Assembly (NCBI RefSeq): GCF_008087085.1
Contig: NZ_VIYJ01000003.1
Location: 527,154 to 591,153, forward strand
Length of the DNA: 64,000 bases
Reading direction: 5' to 3'
Origin: Nocardioides rubriscoriae
GTDB lineage: Bacteria; Actinomycetota; Actinomycetes; Propionibacteriales; Nocardioidaceae
Under the pieces are notes generated by a model. It searched no databases and had not been told where the DNA came from. It saw only the letters and a program-made list of their open reading frames with translations. Positions 7,452-15,792 of the stretch are shown here, in pieces. Position numbers and translations under genes: made by a program. Numbering within the stretch: position 1 is the first letter of the stretch; every line of letters starts with the position of its first letter.

Positions 7452-9017
7452 GTGTCCGACGTCAGACCCCGCCGTACCTTCGCCGTCATCAGCCACCCCG
7501 ACGCCGGCAAGTCGACCCTGACCGAGGCGCTCGCGCTGCACGCGCGCGTGATCACCGAGGCCGGCGCCGTGCACGGCAAGGGCGGGCGTCGCGCGACGGT
7601 GTCGGACTGGATGGACATGGAGAAGGCCCGCGGCATCTCCATCACCTCCGCCGCGCTTCAGTTCAACTACCGCGACCACGTCGTCAACCTCGTCGACACC
7701 CCCGGCCACTCCGACTTCTCCGAGGACACCTACCGCGTGCTCTCGGCCGTCGACTCGGCCGTGATGCTGGTCGACGCCGGCAAGGGGCTCGAGCCGCAGA
7801 CCCTCAAGCTGTTCAAGGTCTGCGCCCTGCGCGGCATCCCGGTGATCACCGTCATCAACAAGTGGGACCGACCGGGCCTGTCGGCGCTGGAGCTGATGGA
7901 CCTCATCGAGAAGCAGATCAAGCTGCGCCCGACCCCGCTGACCTGGCCCGTCGGCGAGGCGGGCGACTTCCGCGGCGTGCTCGACCGGCGTACCGGGGAG
8001 TTCGTGAAGTACACCCGCACCGCCGGTGGCGCGACGCGGGCCCCCGAGAGACGGATGGCCCCGACCGAGGTCGAGCCCGACGACCTCGCGGTCTGGCAGG
8101 ACGCCGTCGAGGAGAGCGAGCTGCTCGCGGCCGACGGTGCCGACCACGACCAGGAGCTCTTCCTGGCCGGCACGACGACCCCGGTCATGTTCGCCTCTGC
8201 GCTGCAGAACTTCGGCGTCGCGCAGCTGCTCGACCTGCTGCTCGACCTGGCCCCCGCCCCGCACGCGACGCCCGGCGTCGACGGGTCGGTGCGTGAGCCC
8301 GACGACGAGTTCAGCGCGTTCGTCTTCAAGGTGCAGTCGGGCATGAACGCCGCCCACCGCGACCGGCTGGCCTACGCCCGCGTCGTGTCCGGCACCTTCG
8401 AGCGCGGCATGGTCGTCACCCACGCCTCGACCGGGCGCCCTTTCGCGACCAAGTACGCCCAGGCGGTCTTCGGTCGCGAGCTCTCCTCGATCGAGACCGC
8501 CGCGCCCGGAGACATCATCGGCCTGGTCAACGCGGCGGCCCTGCGTGTCGGGGACACCGTCTACGTCGGCGACGCCATCGAGTTCCCGCCGGTCCCGAGC
8601 TTCGCCCCCGAGCACTTCATGACCGCGACCGCGGCCGACATCGGCCGTTACAAGCAGTTCCGCAAGGGCATCGATCAGCTCGACCAGGAGGGGGTCGTAC
8701 AGGTGCTGCGCTCCGACCTGCGCGGCGACCAGAGCCCGGTGCTCGCGGCGGTCGGGCCGATGCAGTTCGAGGTGGTGCAGGAGCGGATGACCCACGAGTT
8801 CAACTCGCCGATCCGGCTGTCGCGCCTGGACTACCAGGTCGCGCGGCGTACCGACGACTCCGGCGCGGCCGCCCTGGTCGGCAAGCGCGGCGTCGAGGTG
8901 CTGCGCCGCTCCGACGGCACCCCCATGGCGCTGTTCGTCGACAAGTGGCGGGCCGACGTCACCGCCCGCGACAACCCCGAGATCCTGCTCGAGGCGCTGC
9001 CGGCCGGCGGCGTCTGA
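7452..9017 (+). CDS. prfC: Peptide chain release factor 3
   Basis: A 521-residue translational GTPase, the normal length of RF3, which removes RF1/RF2 from the ribosome after termination. G-domain motifs are SHPDAGKST (14-22), the switch-I region RGISIT (60-65), DTPGHSDF (82-89) and NKWD (136-139). The EF-Tu-like domain II and the RF3 C-terminal domain with GPMQFEVVQERM and RLDYQVARR follow. Toxin-like or ribosome-protection (Tet) homologues are longer and differ in the C-terminus. The GTG start is set by TAGATT at 7440-7445, six bases upstream. It is a single-gene unit followed by a hairpin at 9032. Confidence 0.95.
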   Translation: MSDVRPRRTFAVISHPDAGKSTLTEALALHARVITEAGAVHGKGGRRATVSDWMDMEKARGISITSAALQFNYRDHVVNLVDTPGHSDFSEDTYRVLSAVDSAVMLVDAGKGLEPQTLKLFKVCALRGIPVITVINKWDRPGLSALELMDLIEKQIKLRPTPLTWPVGEAGDFRGVLDRRTGEFVKYTRTAGGATRAPERRMAPTEVEPDDLAVWQDAVEESELLAADGADHDQELFLAGTTTPVMFASALQNFGVAQLLDLLLDLAPAPHATPGVDGSVREPDDEFSAFVFKVQSGMNAAHRDRLAYARVVSGTFERGMVVTHASTGRPFATKYAQAVFGRELSSIETAAPGDIIGLVNAAALRVGDTVYVGDAIEFPPVPSFAPEHFMTATAADIGRYKQFRKGIDQLDQEGVVQVLRSDLRGDQSPVLAAVGPMQFEVVQERMTHEFNSPIRLSRLDYQVARRTDDSGAAALVGKRGVEVLRRSDGTPMALFVDKWRADVTARDNPEILLEALPAGGV

Positions 9018-9031
9018 CCGCTGCGGCGGGA

Positions 9032-9060
9032 CCACCCGGACGCTCGGGACGGCCGGGTGG
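9032..9060 (+). terminator. Hairpin after prfC
   Basis: CCACCCGG (9032-9039) pairs with CCGGGTGG (9053-9060) around a 13-base loop, 15 bases after the prfC stop. There is no T-tract, so it is a weak terminator candidate. It lies between convergent genes and could serve both. Confidence 0.4.
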
Positions 9061-9082
9061 CCACGGACCGGCCCGCGAGCGG

Positions 9083-9268
9083 CTAGCGCCCGCTGGTCGC
9101 AGCGACCCGGCGCACGGCCGGGCGTGCGGTGACGCCGACCCGCGCGACGGTGCGACGACGTACGGCGCGGCGCGCCGACAGCTCGTGGCGCACGGTGAAG
9201 AGCGACCAGGCGCCCAGGGCCGAGACGAACAGGAGCGCGGTCACGAGCGTGACGTACGACTGGTTCAC
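9083..9268 (-). CDS. Small single-pass membrane protein
   Basis: A 61-residue product with one hydrophobic helix (about 5-24, YVTLVTALLFVSALGAWSLF) and a strongly basic tail of alternating Arg, Ala and Val. The GTG start is preceded by GAGGAGACC at the right distance for a ribosome binding site, which is the main support for a real gene. I recognise no family. The charge pattern suggests the C-terminus is cytoplasmic and could bind nucleic acid or phospholipid. It is the last chromosomal gene before the tRNA islet. Confidence 0.5.
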   Translation of the reverse strand: MNQSYVTLVTALLFVSALGAWSLFTVRHELSARRAVRRRTVARVGVTARPAVRRVAATSGR

Positions 9269-9397
9269 GGGACGGTCTCCTCAGCGGCGGGCGCATCGGT
9301 GGTCTTGCTGGCCACGACCATCGTCCGTGGACGCGCGACGCCACAGCAGGGCACAAGGTCCCGAGCGACCCGGGACCCGGACCACCCGGCATGACCC

Positions 9398-9445
9398 CCG
9401 GTCGCTGCCGGTCGCTGCCGGTCGCTGCCGGTCGCTGCCGGTCGG
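9398..9445. repeat. Tandem 10-bp repeat
   Basis: Four exact copies of GTCGCTGCCG (9401-9440), with partial units on both sides, sit directly before the duplicated tRNA fragment at 9454. They mark the left border of the islet. Confidence 0.9.
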
Positions 9446-9453
9446 ATGGCGGG

Positions 9454-9495
9454 GGAGCTGACGGGACTCGAACCCCCTGACCTTCTCATCGCGAA
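9454..9495 (-). repeat. Duplicated tRNA-Ala 3' fragment (distal attachment site)
   Basis: The minus strand reads as the anticodon-to-acceptor half of a tRNA: the AGAAGGTCAGGGG junction, a TTCGA loop and the CAGCTCC acceptor strand. It matches 11374-11415 with only a few substitutions and one extra C, in the same orientation. The 5' half is missing, so it is not a functional tRNA. The mismatches suggest the insertion is old. Confidence 0.85.
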
Positions 9496-9570
9496 GGTGT
9501 GCCTTGCGTGCTGTCACCACATGTGCGGTCGTTCTGGTGCTTGCACCGCTTGCGCCGACGAGCCCGGATC

Positions 9571-9786
9571 TCAGACGAGCTCGTCGGTGTGCTTGAGGAC
9601 GTCATCGACTGATCGGGGCGTGGTCATCACCTGAGAAACTTCTTGCGGGCGAGCATGGCGTTGGCCGATGACCGCGGCCTCGGCGCCCTCGACGAATCCG
9701 ACTCCGGGAATGATCGCGCCACGGGGCGATGATGGGTTCAGCCGACATCCTCCAAGACGGCTTGCCGCCGCTTCGTTCGCTACTAC
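9571..9786 (-). pseudogene. Open-frame remnant in the islet
   Basis: An open frame of 71 codons without a convincing start and with no ribosome binding site. It ends in TTPRSVDDVLKHTDELV, which resembles the beginning of small actinobacterial antitoxin-like proteins that carry DDVLxHADEL. If so, the downstream part is lost. The stretch before it (PGVGFVEGAEAAVIGQ) looks protein-like but I recognise no family. The whole segment from 9500 to 9900 is otherwise empty. Confidence 0.25.
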
Positions 9787-9906
9787 TCACGTGCCACGAG
9801 CCGATCGTCACGCGGAGCGTGACCAGTGCGGGATCCCGCACTGGCACGCTTCGTGGGCCCATGTCCCAAAGGCACCGCAGGTCGCTCGGCATCGCGCGAT
9901 CGGGTC

Positions 9907-10404
9907 TCAGGCCTGGACGACCTTCGAGCGGTAGCTCTCGATGATGTCCATAAACTCGCGCAGTTCCCGCTCCGGTACGCCGACGAAGTCGAGGGTCGCC
10001 TCGATCTCTTTCGAGACCGCGTCGAAACCTGCCTTGTCGATGGCCAGGTGCTCATGGGCGGTGTCCATGTCGTGACCGATGTAGCACTTGGGGCCACCGG
10101 CGGCCTCGATCGACCACGAGGTCACGAGCCACTTGTAGCCAGCGGCGTTAGCCGGGTTGCCGTGATGCTTGTGCACCATGTCATTGGCGTTCACCTTCAC
10201 GTTCTGGAACAGCCGATCGACGAGGATGTCGACGGCACCGGCGATGCCGTAGCACCCACCCAGGCGTTCGTAGAGCGTCGCGTCGCCCGGCTGCACCTCG
10301 GCGGCTGTTGATGGATCCGCATCGGTGGCGAGCCGTCGCGTGTCGGGGACGTGCGCCTTCTGGGGAGTCGTGGTGGCCTGTGGGGTCTTGGTGGTCGTCA
10401 CCAT
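9907..10404 (-). CDS. Group 1 truncated haemoglobin with N-terminal extension
   Basis: A 165-residue protein. About 40 Thr/Pro/Ala-rich residues precede a truncated-globin fold beginning at TLYERLGG (43-50). The proximal haem ligand is probably His117 in AHEHLAI (116-122), and GGP (103-105) marks the usual bend before it. The position of the usual distal Tyr appears to be Phe66. Such globins bind O2 or NO and often detoxify NO in the cytoplasm. The start overlaps the end of the OhrR-like gene by seven bases, so both are one transcript read from the regulator. It lies within the tRNA islet and was probably acquired with it. Confidence 0.82.
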   Translation of the reverse strand: MVTTTKTPQATTTPQKAHVPDTRRLATDADPSTAAEVQPGDATLYERLGGCYGIAGAVDILVDRLFQNVKVNANDMVHKHHGNPANAAGYKWLVTSWSIEAAGGPKCYIGHDMDTAHEHLAIDKAGFDAVSKEIEATLDFVGVPERELREFMDIIESYRSKVVQA

Positions 10405-10886
10405 GCTTCTCCTCCGATTGATCTGTCACATGTGGCGGGCGCACGCATGTGGTCGACGAGGTTGTGCAGCTGCGACCGCAACGCGACGAGGGACGCCTCG
10501 TCCAGGCCGGTCCGGCACACGACCTGCCGCTGAACTGCCGCGGCCCGACGCTCGATTTCTGCGCCCAGCGGGGTCAGGAAGGCACGGACGATGCGCCGGT
10601 CGACGTCATCGCGCGACCGCGAGAGGTAGCCGAGGTGTTCGAGACGGGCGATGAGGGGCGTGAGTGCGTTGCCGGCCAACTGCAGGCGGTCGGCGATCTG
10701 ATGGACCGAGAGGCCATCCTGCTGCCACAGCACCATGAGGGTCAGGTACTGCGGATAGGTCAGCCCGATGTCGCGCAGCAGCGGGCGGTAGGCCCGGATG
10801 ACGGCGTTCGTCGCCGCGTAGAGCGCGAAGCAGAGCTGGTCATCGATCCGAACCGAGTCCGCGTCCGCCAAGACCCACCCCCTCAT
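10398..10886 (-). CDS. OhrR-like MarR-family redox regulator
   Basis: A 162-residue winged-helix regulator. The N-terminal DDQLCFALYAATNAVIRAYRPLL carries Cys19 in the QLCFALY context, the peroxide-reactive Cys of OhrR proteins. LTYPQYLTLMVLW follows, and a winged helix with DVDRRIVRAFLTPLG completes the fold. OhrR represses until its Cys is oxidised by organic hydroperoxides. There is no ohr gene here; instead the gene is cotranscribed with a truncated haemoglobin, so NO or nitrosative stress could be the input (inference). A second pair of Cys residues, in QRQVVCRTG and near the C-terminus, could form disulfides. An inverted repeat upstream may be its operator. Confidence 0.85.
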   Translation of the reverse strand: MRGWVLADADSVRIDDQLCFALYAATNAVIRAYRPLLRDIGLTYPQYLTLMVLWQQDGLSVHQIADRLQLAGNALTPLIARLEHLGYLSRSRDDVDRRIVRAFLTPLGAEIERRAAAVQRQVVCRTGLDEASLVALRSQLHNLVDHMRAPATCDRSIGGEAW

Positions 10887-10910
10887 GAATGCGACAAATC
10901 TAACTCACGC

Positions 10911-10924
10911 GTGATCGAAATCAC
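10911..10924 (-). promoter_or_regulatory. Operator candidate for the OhrR-like gene
   Basis: GTGAT-CGAA-ATCAC is a perfect dyad about 25 bases before the start of the regulator gene. The area is locally A/T-rich compared with the chromosome. It fits autoregulation by a MarR-type dimer, but it does not match the published OhrR boxes closely. Confidence 0.35.
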
Positions 10925-11108
10925 AACACTGAGCTACCGCGGCGCGGACTCATCCACGCCGAGAAGCCCCGCCGACCCGTCGCACCCGCAGCAGGAACGT
11001 TCCGCAAGCCGACCGCTGCTGCAGTACGGCGCTCCGGGTCTGGCCTTGAGGCGCCCTCGGCCACGAGTCCAAGAACACCGGCCAGGCCAAGGCCGGCGTC
11101 CTGGACCG

Positions 11109-11331
11109 GACTGGTGTCACGGGTTCCACCCCGGCTCGCAAACGTCCTGCTCATCCTGGGCTGGACCGGCCTGCGCTGGGTGAGGCCCGCGCGATGAGCG
11201 TGGGCGACGTGAGGGAGTCGCCGGCGCAGACTTGGTCGTTCGACCACCAGCACCCGAAGGCATCGCCACCAAGTACCGCCGGGAGCCATCCACCGGACGA
11301 GCGGGCGCACGACAACGACGAATCCCCCGGG
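11109..11331 (+). pseudogene. Tyrosine recombinase (integrase) fragment, frameshifted
   Basis: One frame reads RLANVLLILGWTGLRW, the helix that carries the first catalytic Arg (TGLRWGE) in actinophage integrases. The sequence then continues as GEARAMSVGDVRESP only after a one-base shift, and as LVVRPPAPEG in a further frame. Upstream core-binding and downstream HxxR/Tyr parts are not found. The piece lies immediately beside the tRNA-Ala 3' end, where an integrase gene is expected. I read it as the decayed integrase of the islet. Confidence 0.5.
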
Positions 11332-11370
11332 TGATCCGTGCGTTCCGCAGGTCACTCGGGGGATTCTCTC

Positions 11371-11445
<75 letters not shown>

Positions 11446-11530
11446 AGTGCGCCACACCGGTGGTACGACGCGAGGCGAAACGGTAGCACCCGCGTCGCCC
11501 CAGCTCGAAGTCGGTGGAGCGCGAGGCGCG

Positions 11531-11552
11531 CCAGGTTAGCGTTGCCTCACCC
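11531..11552 (+). promoter_or_regulatory. Possible iron-box upstream of siderophore-interacting protein
   Basis: AGGTTAGCGTTGCCT is partly symmetric and resembles the AGGTTAG half of DtxR/IdeR iron boxes. It lies about 20 bases before the start of a gene that would be expected to be iron-repressed. The right half is a poor match, so this is tentative. Confidence 0.3.
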
Positions 11553-11569
11553 CAACCCCGAGGAGCGGC

Positions 11570-12382
11570 ATGTACGGCGAGGTCATCTCGACCCAGGTCC
11601 TGACCCCCCAGCTGGTCCGCGTCGTGCTCGGGGGCCCCGGTCTCGACGGCTTCGCGGTGCCCGCGGGCACCGACTCCTACGTCAACGCGTCCTTCGTGCC
11701 CGAGGGCGCGCCCTACACCGTTCCGTTCGACGACGAGGCCGTGCGCGACCTGCCGCGCGAGCAGCGGCCCTACCCGCGCCGCTACACCGTCCGCTCCTGG
11801 GACGCCGCCCAGCGCCGGCTCACCCTCGACTTCGTCGTGCACGGCGACGTCGGTCGCGCCGGCCGCTGGGCCCAGCACGCCCAGCCCGGCGACCGCCTGC
11901 AGCTGCGCGGGCCCGCCGGCTCCTGGGTGCCCGACCCCGACGCCGGCTCCTACCTCCTGGTCGGCGACGAGAGCGCGCTGCCGGCGATCGCGGCCTCGCT
12001 GGCGGCGGTGCCCGCCGGTCGTCGGGTCGTCGCGGTGGTCGAGGTCGAGGACGCCGCGGGCGAGCTCGCGCTGACGTCGCCCGGCGAGCTGACCGTGACC
12101 TGGGTCCACCGGGCCGGTGCCGCTGGTCGCGTCGAGGACCTGCTGCCGGCGGCCGTCGCCGCGCTCGCCCCGCTGCCGGGCACCGTGAGCGCCTTCGTGC
12201 ACGGCGAGGCCGTCGCCACCCGCGCCGTACGCCGCCACCTGCTCGAGCAGGAGGTCGTGGCCCGTGAACGGCTGTCGTGCTCGCCGTACTGGCGCCGCGG
12301 CCACGACGACGAGCAGTGGCGTGCGGTCAAGGGGGCGTGGACCCGCGAGGTCGAGGCCGACGTGCCGTTGCTCGAGTCCTGA
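11570..12382 (+). CDS. Siderophore-interacting FAD/NAD(P)H reductase
   Basis: A 270-residue SIP-family flavoprotein (ViuB/YqjH type), which reduces ferric siderophores in the cytoplasm to free Fe(II). The FAD-binding motif RRYTVRSWD is at 70-78, the family GDESALPAI at 132-140, and the C-terminal SCSPYWRRGHDDEQW is the usual nicotinamide-side signature. The ATG is preceded by AGGAG (11561-11565). No siderophore receptor or ABC permease is adjacent, so it probably serves uptake systems elsewhere. A weak iron-box lies upstream. It is the first gene on the right side of the tRNA islet. Confidence 0.9.
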   Translation: MYGEVISTQVLTPQLVRVVLGGPGLDGFAVPAGTDSYVNASFVPEGAPYTVPFDDEAVRDLPREQRPYPRRYTVRSWDAAQRRLTLDFVVHGDVGRAGRWAQHAQPGDRLQLRGPAGSWVPDPDAGSYLLVGDESALPAIAASLAAVPAGRRVVAVVEVEDAAGELALTSPGELTVTWVHRAGAAGRVEDLLPAAVAALAPLPGTVSAFVHGEAVATRAVRRHLLEQEVVARERLSCSPYWRRGHDDEQWRAVKGAWTREVEADVPLLES

Positions 12383-12650
12383 GGGCGAGTCCTGGACCTT
12401 GATGCCACGGTCGCTGTGACCTAGAGGTACGATGCGGGTACGCCGGTGGTGAGACCGGCTGTCTCCCGCCACCCGGCCCAACCAGCCGGTGGCAGCAACG
12501 CTCGCCGGCGACCAGCGCCCGGCCCGCTCGCGTCGTCCCCGTCGACACCCAGCCTCACCGTCGTCGGGCCCGCCGCTGGGCCGCCGCCACGTACCGGCGT
12601 ACCCCGCGACACCGTCCCCGACGGCGTCGCTGCTCCGGAGGAGGAGTGCC
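12383..12650 (+). other. 268-base leader before the SNF2 helicase
   Basis: A -10-like TACGAT (12428-12433) is followed by a stem, ACCGGCTG (12454-12461) with CAGCCGGT (12483-12490). About 150 bases then show no feature I recognise, and the leader ends in a strong GGAGGAGGAG binding site (12637-12646). The structured part could be a 5' regulatory element, but it does not match a riboswitch that I know. Confidence 0.4.
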
Positions 12651-14798
12651 TTGGCTCGAGGTGGCCAGCGTCAGAACGGCGCCAACCGCGCCAACGCCCG
12701 TGCGCGGCGTGGGCGCGAGCTCGACAACGAGGGGATCATCCCGATCCTGGCGCGCGCGGTGCGCGAGGTCGAGGGTGCGGCGCAGCGCGGCAAGGTCAAG
12801 CCGTCGAGCCGGACCAAGTTCCAGGTCGTGGCGCTGCTGGCGCGCGAGGAGCGCTCACGGGTCAAGGTCGACCCCGACATCACCGAGGGCCAGCGCGCCG
12901 ACCAGCTCAAGCGCCTCGACGGGATCGGCACGATCCTGGCGAAGACCACCGCCCGCGACACCTCCCTGCTCTCGCTGCTGGCCGAGGACGCCGTGGTCTC
13001 CGAGGCCGCGCGCGAGCTCAAGCGCGAGATGCTCGAGGCCGCTGGCGTCGAGGTCGACCCCGAGGAGCTCGCCGCCCCCGAGCCGAGCGCCGCGACCTTC
13101 GACCCCGAGCGCCAGGTCATCCCGCGCTCGGTGCTGTCCTACCAGCTCGCCAACCCGTTCCTGGTGCCCGACTTCAGCGGGGTCTCCCGCCCCGGTCACG
13201 CCCGCCGCCTCGCCGGCTGGGAGCTGATCGAGCCGCTGCTCGAGTCGTTCGAGCGCGCGGCCGGTGGGGTCACCTCCTGCATGGCGCTGCCCGAGGTCTC
13301 CTCGGTCAAGGCGCCCGCCGGCCTGGAGCTGATGCACCACCAGGCCCAGGTCGTCGCGGCCGCCGCGGCCGGCCACCGCACCTTCCTGCTCGCCGACGAG
13401 CCGGGCCTCGGCAAGACCGCGCAGGCGCTGCTCGCGGCCCAGGCCGCCGACGCGTTCCCGCTGCTCGTCGTGGTGCCGAGCGTCGTCAAGACCAACTGGG
13501 CCCGCGAGGTCAGCCTCTGGACCCCGCACCGCAGCTCCACCGTCATCCACGGCAACGGCCACGACATCGACGGCTACGCCGACATCGTCATCGTCAACTA
13601 CGAGATCCTCGACCGCCACGTCGGCTGGATGCGCCACCACGGGTTCCGCGGGATGGTCGTCGACGAGGCCCACTTCATCAAGAACAAGTCGTCCCAGCGC
13701 TCCCAGCACGTGCTGCAGATCGCCGACTCGATCCGGGCCCGGACTCCGCGACCGCTGATGACCGCGTTGACCGGCACGCCCCTGATCAACGACATCGACG
13801 ACTTCCGGGCGATCTGGCAGTTCCTGGGCTGGATCGACGAGAAGAAGCCGCTGCCGCCGCTGATGGACCGGCTCGAGGACACCGGGCTGACGCCCATCGA
13901 CCCGCCGTTCTACCCCGCCGCCCGGGCCGCGGTGATCGACCTCGGCATCGTGCGCCGCCGCAAGGTCGACGTCGCCTCCGACATCCCGGCGCGCCGCATC
14001 GCCGACCTGCCCGTCGAGCTCGAGGGCGAGGTCGGCCGCTCGATCCGCGAGGCCGAGCGCGAGCTCGCACGTCGTCTGGTCGAGCGCTACGACATGGCGC
14101 TGGCCACCCGCCGTACGGGCGTGACGGTCGAGGGCATCGACCACGACCTGGTCCGCCGCGTGGCGACCTGGGAGCGCGAGGACACCACCAACGGCAAGGC
14201 CGGCTCCGACGGCGACAACGTCTTCACGATGATGCGCAAGATCGGTCAGGCCAAGGCCGGGCTGGCCGCCGACTACGCCGCCCAGCTGGCCCGCAACGTC
14301 GGCAAGGTCGTCTTCTTCGCCAAGCACGTCGACGTGATGGACCAGGCCGAGGAGCTGTTCGCCAAGCGCGGCCTCACGTCGGCCTCGGTGCGCGGTGACC
14401 AGTCGCCCAAGACCCGCCAGGCCAACATCGACGCGTTCGTCAACGACCCCGAGGTCGCGATCGCCGTCTGCTCGCTGACCGCGGCGGGCGTGGGCCTCAA
14501 CCTGCAGGTCGCCTCCAACGTCGTGCTCGCCGAGCTGTCGTGGACCGACGCCGAGCAGACCCAGGCCATCGACCGGGTGCACCGCATCGGCCAGGACCAG
14601 CCGGTCACAGCGTGGCGCATCATCGCCGCGCAGACCGTCGACACCAAGGTCGCCGAGCTCATCGACAGCAAGGCCGGCCTGGCCGCCCGCGCGCTCGACG
14701 GCTCCGACGAGGAGGTCGGCTCCTCGGTCGACATCCAGACCGAGGCGCTCGTGGGCCTGCTCACCGACGCCCTCACCGCCCGCGAGGCCCGCGCCTGA
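12651..14798 (+). CDS. SNF2-family DEAD/DEAH-box helicase
   Basis: A 715-residue SF2 helicase. A basic N-terminus (RGGQRQNGANRANARARRGRE) and a helical region lead to Walker A DEPGLGKTAQ (about 248), the Walker B DEAH box VVDEAHFIKNK (about 335) and LTGTPLIND (about 375). The C-terminal helicase lobe has VFFAKHVDVMDQAEELF, GVGLNLQ and the SNF2 hallmark RVHRIGQ (about 642). Such proteins use ATP to move on double-stranded DNA or displace RNA polymerase. The TTG start is chosen because GGAGGAGGAG precedes it by four bases and no homologue-like sequence lies upstream. A longer frame exists but would run through the structured leader. Confidence 0.88.
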   Translation: MARGGQRQNGANRANARARRGRELDNEGIIPILARAVREVEGAAQRGKVKPSSRTKFQVVALLAREERSRVKVDPDITEGQRADQLKRLDGIGTILAKTTARDTSLLSLLAEDAVVSEAARELKREMLEAAGVEVDPEELAAPEPSAATFDPERQVIPRSVLSYQLANPFLVPDFSGVSRPGHARRLAGWELIEPLLESFERAAGGVTSCMALPEVSSVKAPAGLELMHHQAQVVAAAAAGHRTFLLADEPGLGKTAQALLAAQAADAFPLLVVVPSVVKTNWAREVSLWTPHRSSTVIHGNGHDIDGYADIVIVNYEILDRHVGWMRHHGFRGMVVDEAHFIKNKSSQRSQHVLQIADSIRARTPRPLMTALTGTPLINDIDDFRAIWQFLGWIDEKKPLPPLMDRLEDTGLTPIDPPFYPAARAAVIDLGIVRRRKVDVASDIPARRIADLPVELEGEVGRSIREAERELARRLVERYDMALATRRTGVTVEGIDHDLVRRVATWEREDTTNGKAGSDGDNVFTMMRKIGQAKAGLAADYAAQLARNVGKVVFFAKHVDVMDQAEELFAKRGLTSASVRGDQSPKTRQANIDAFVNDPEVAIAVCSLTAAGVGLNLQVASNVVLAELSWTDAEQTQAIDRVHRIGQDQPVTAWRIIAAQTVDTKVAELIDSKAGLAARALDGSDEEVGSSVDIQTEALVGLLTDALTAREARA

Positions 14799-14939
14799 CG
14801 TGTGCCCGACGTGTGCCGGGGGCGACCCCGGGGCGACCGGTCGGGCCGCGAGCCGATCGATTCAGCACTTGTCGGCGGTCGCACCTATCATCTTGCGCGT
14901 CCGATCTGCTCCCTCCCGCCCCGCCGACAGGAGACCCTG

Positions 14940-15782
14940 ATGCGCGCCAGGTTGCTCGCTCGCGCCTCCCTGATCGTGCGTGTCGCCGTGGTCGCGGTGC
15001 TGGCCGCGCTCCTGGTGGGCGTCACCACCGGCGCCAGCGGCGAGAAGGCCGGGGGCGTGATCCGCGGCGAGCTCGCCGGGCAGGAGGTCCGGGTGACCCT
15101 GCCGACCGGCGACGCCAAGCCGCGCGGGCTCGCGATCTACTTCCACGGCCAGGGCGGCAACGTCAACGACCGCATCGACGGTCCGTGGCTCGGGGCCCTG
15201 CTGCGCTCGGGCTGGGCGGTGGCCTCCTCGAGCTTCCACGACGAGTCGTGGGGCAACGACGCGTCCACCGAGGACGTCTCGCTGCTCACCGAGTGGGCCG
15301 AGGACAAGGCCGGGGTCAAGACCTCGCTGTGGGTCTCGGGGTCGATGGGCGGCGCGGTCTCGCTCAACGCGATGCTCCACGGCGCCCCCGTCCCGTCGTG
15401 CTGGTACGGCGTCAAGCCGGCCATCTCGCTGACCAAGATGGACCGCGTCATGGGAGCCCGGCGCTTCATCGCCGACGCCTACGGCGGCCCGGTCCCCGAC
15501 GACCGCAACCCGGTGCGCCACATCGACGACCTGCCCGCCGACGTCCGCTACCGCGTCGTCGCCTCGCCCGACGACGAGCTGGTCGGCCTGCGCGACAACG
15601 CCGGTGCACTGATCTCCGAGCTGACCGGTCGCGGTCTCGACATCACTTACCACCTGGTGACCGGCCCCCACGAGGACCCGTCCCACTTCGACCCGGTCGA
15701 CCTGGTCGCCTTCGGCGACTACTGCCTCGGTGACGGCGCGTCCCCGCCGTCCGACACCCCGCCCAGCCAGTCCGCCTCCTGA
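14940..15782 (+). CDS. Membrane-anchored or secreted alpha/beta hydrolase
   Basis: A 280-residue protein with an N-terminal signal or anchor helix (about 11-30, LIVRVAVVAVLAALLVGVTT). The hydrolase fold shows IYFHGQGGN (67-74) as oxyanion segment, Ser135 in SGSMGGAV as probable nucleophile, Asp211 or Asp212 in SPDDELV as acid, and His244 or His249 in GPHEDPSHF. A Ser/Pro-rich tail follows. Substrate unknown; an esterase of the cell surface is likely. The ATG has AGGAGA upstream, and TATCAT (14886-14891) is a plausible -10. It is separated by 141 bases from the helicase and probably forms its own unit. Confidence 0.7.
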   Translation: MRARLLARASLIVRVAVVAVLAALLVGVTTGASGEKAGGVIRGELAGQEVRVTLPTGDAKPRGLAIYFHGQGGNVNDRIDGPWLGALLRSGWAVASSSFHDESWGNDASTEDVSLLTEWAEDKAGVKTSLWVSGSMGGAVSLNAMLHGAPVPSCWYGVKPAISLTKMDRVMGARRFIADAYGGPVPDDRNPVRHIDDLPADVRYRVVASPDDELVGLRDNAGALISELTGRGLDITYHLVTGPHEDPSHFDPVDLVAFGDYCLGDGASPPSDTPPSQSAS

Positions 15783-15792
15783 GCGGCCCCGG

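Noticed and set aside
9454..9500. A second tRNA gene
   Set aside because: Only the anticodon-to-acceptor half is present and the 5' acceptor and D arm are missing. It is a duplicated fragment, not a gene.
12489..12650. Upstream extension of the SNF2 helicase to a GTG near 12489
   Set aside because: The 54 extra residues are Arg/Pro-rich without homologue-like features and run through a structured leader. TTG 12651 has a strong ribosome binding site.
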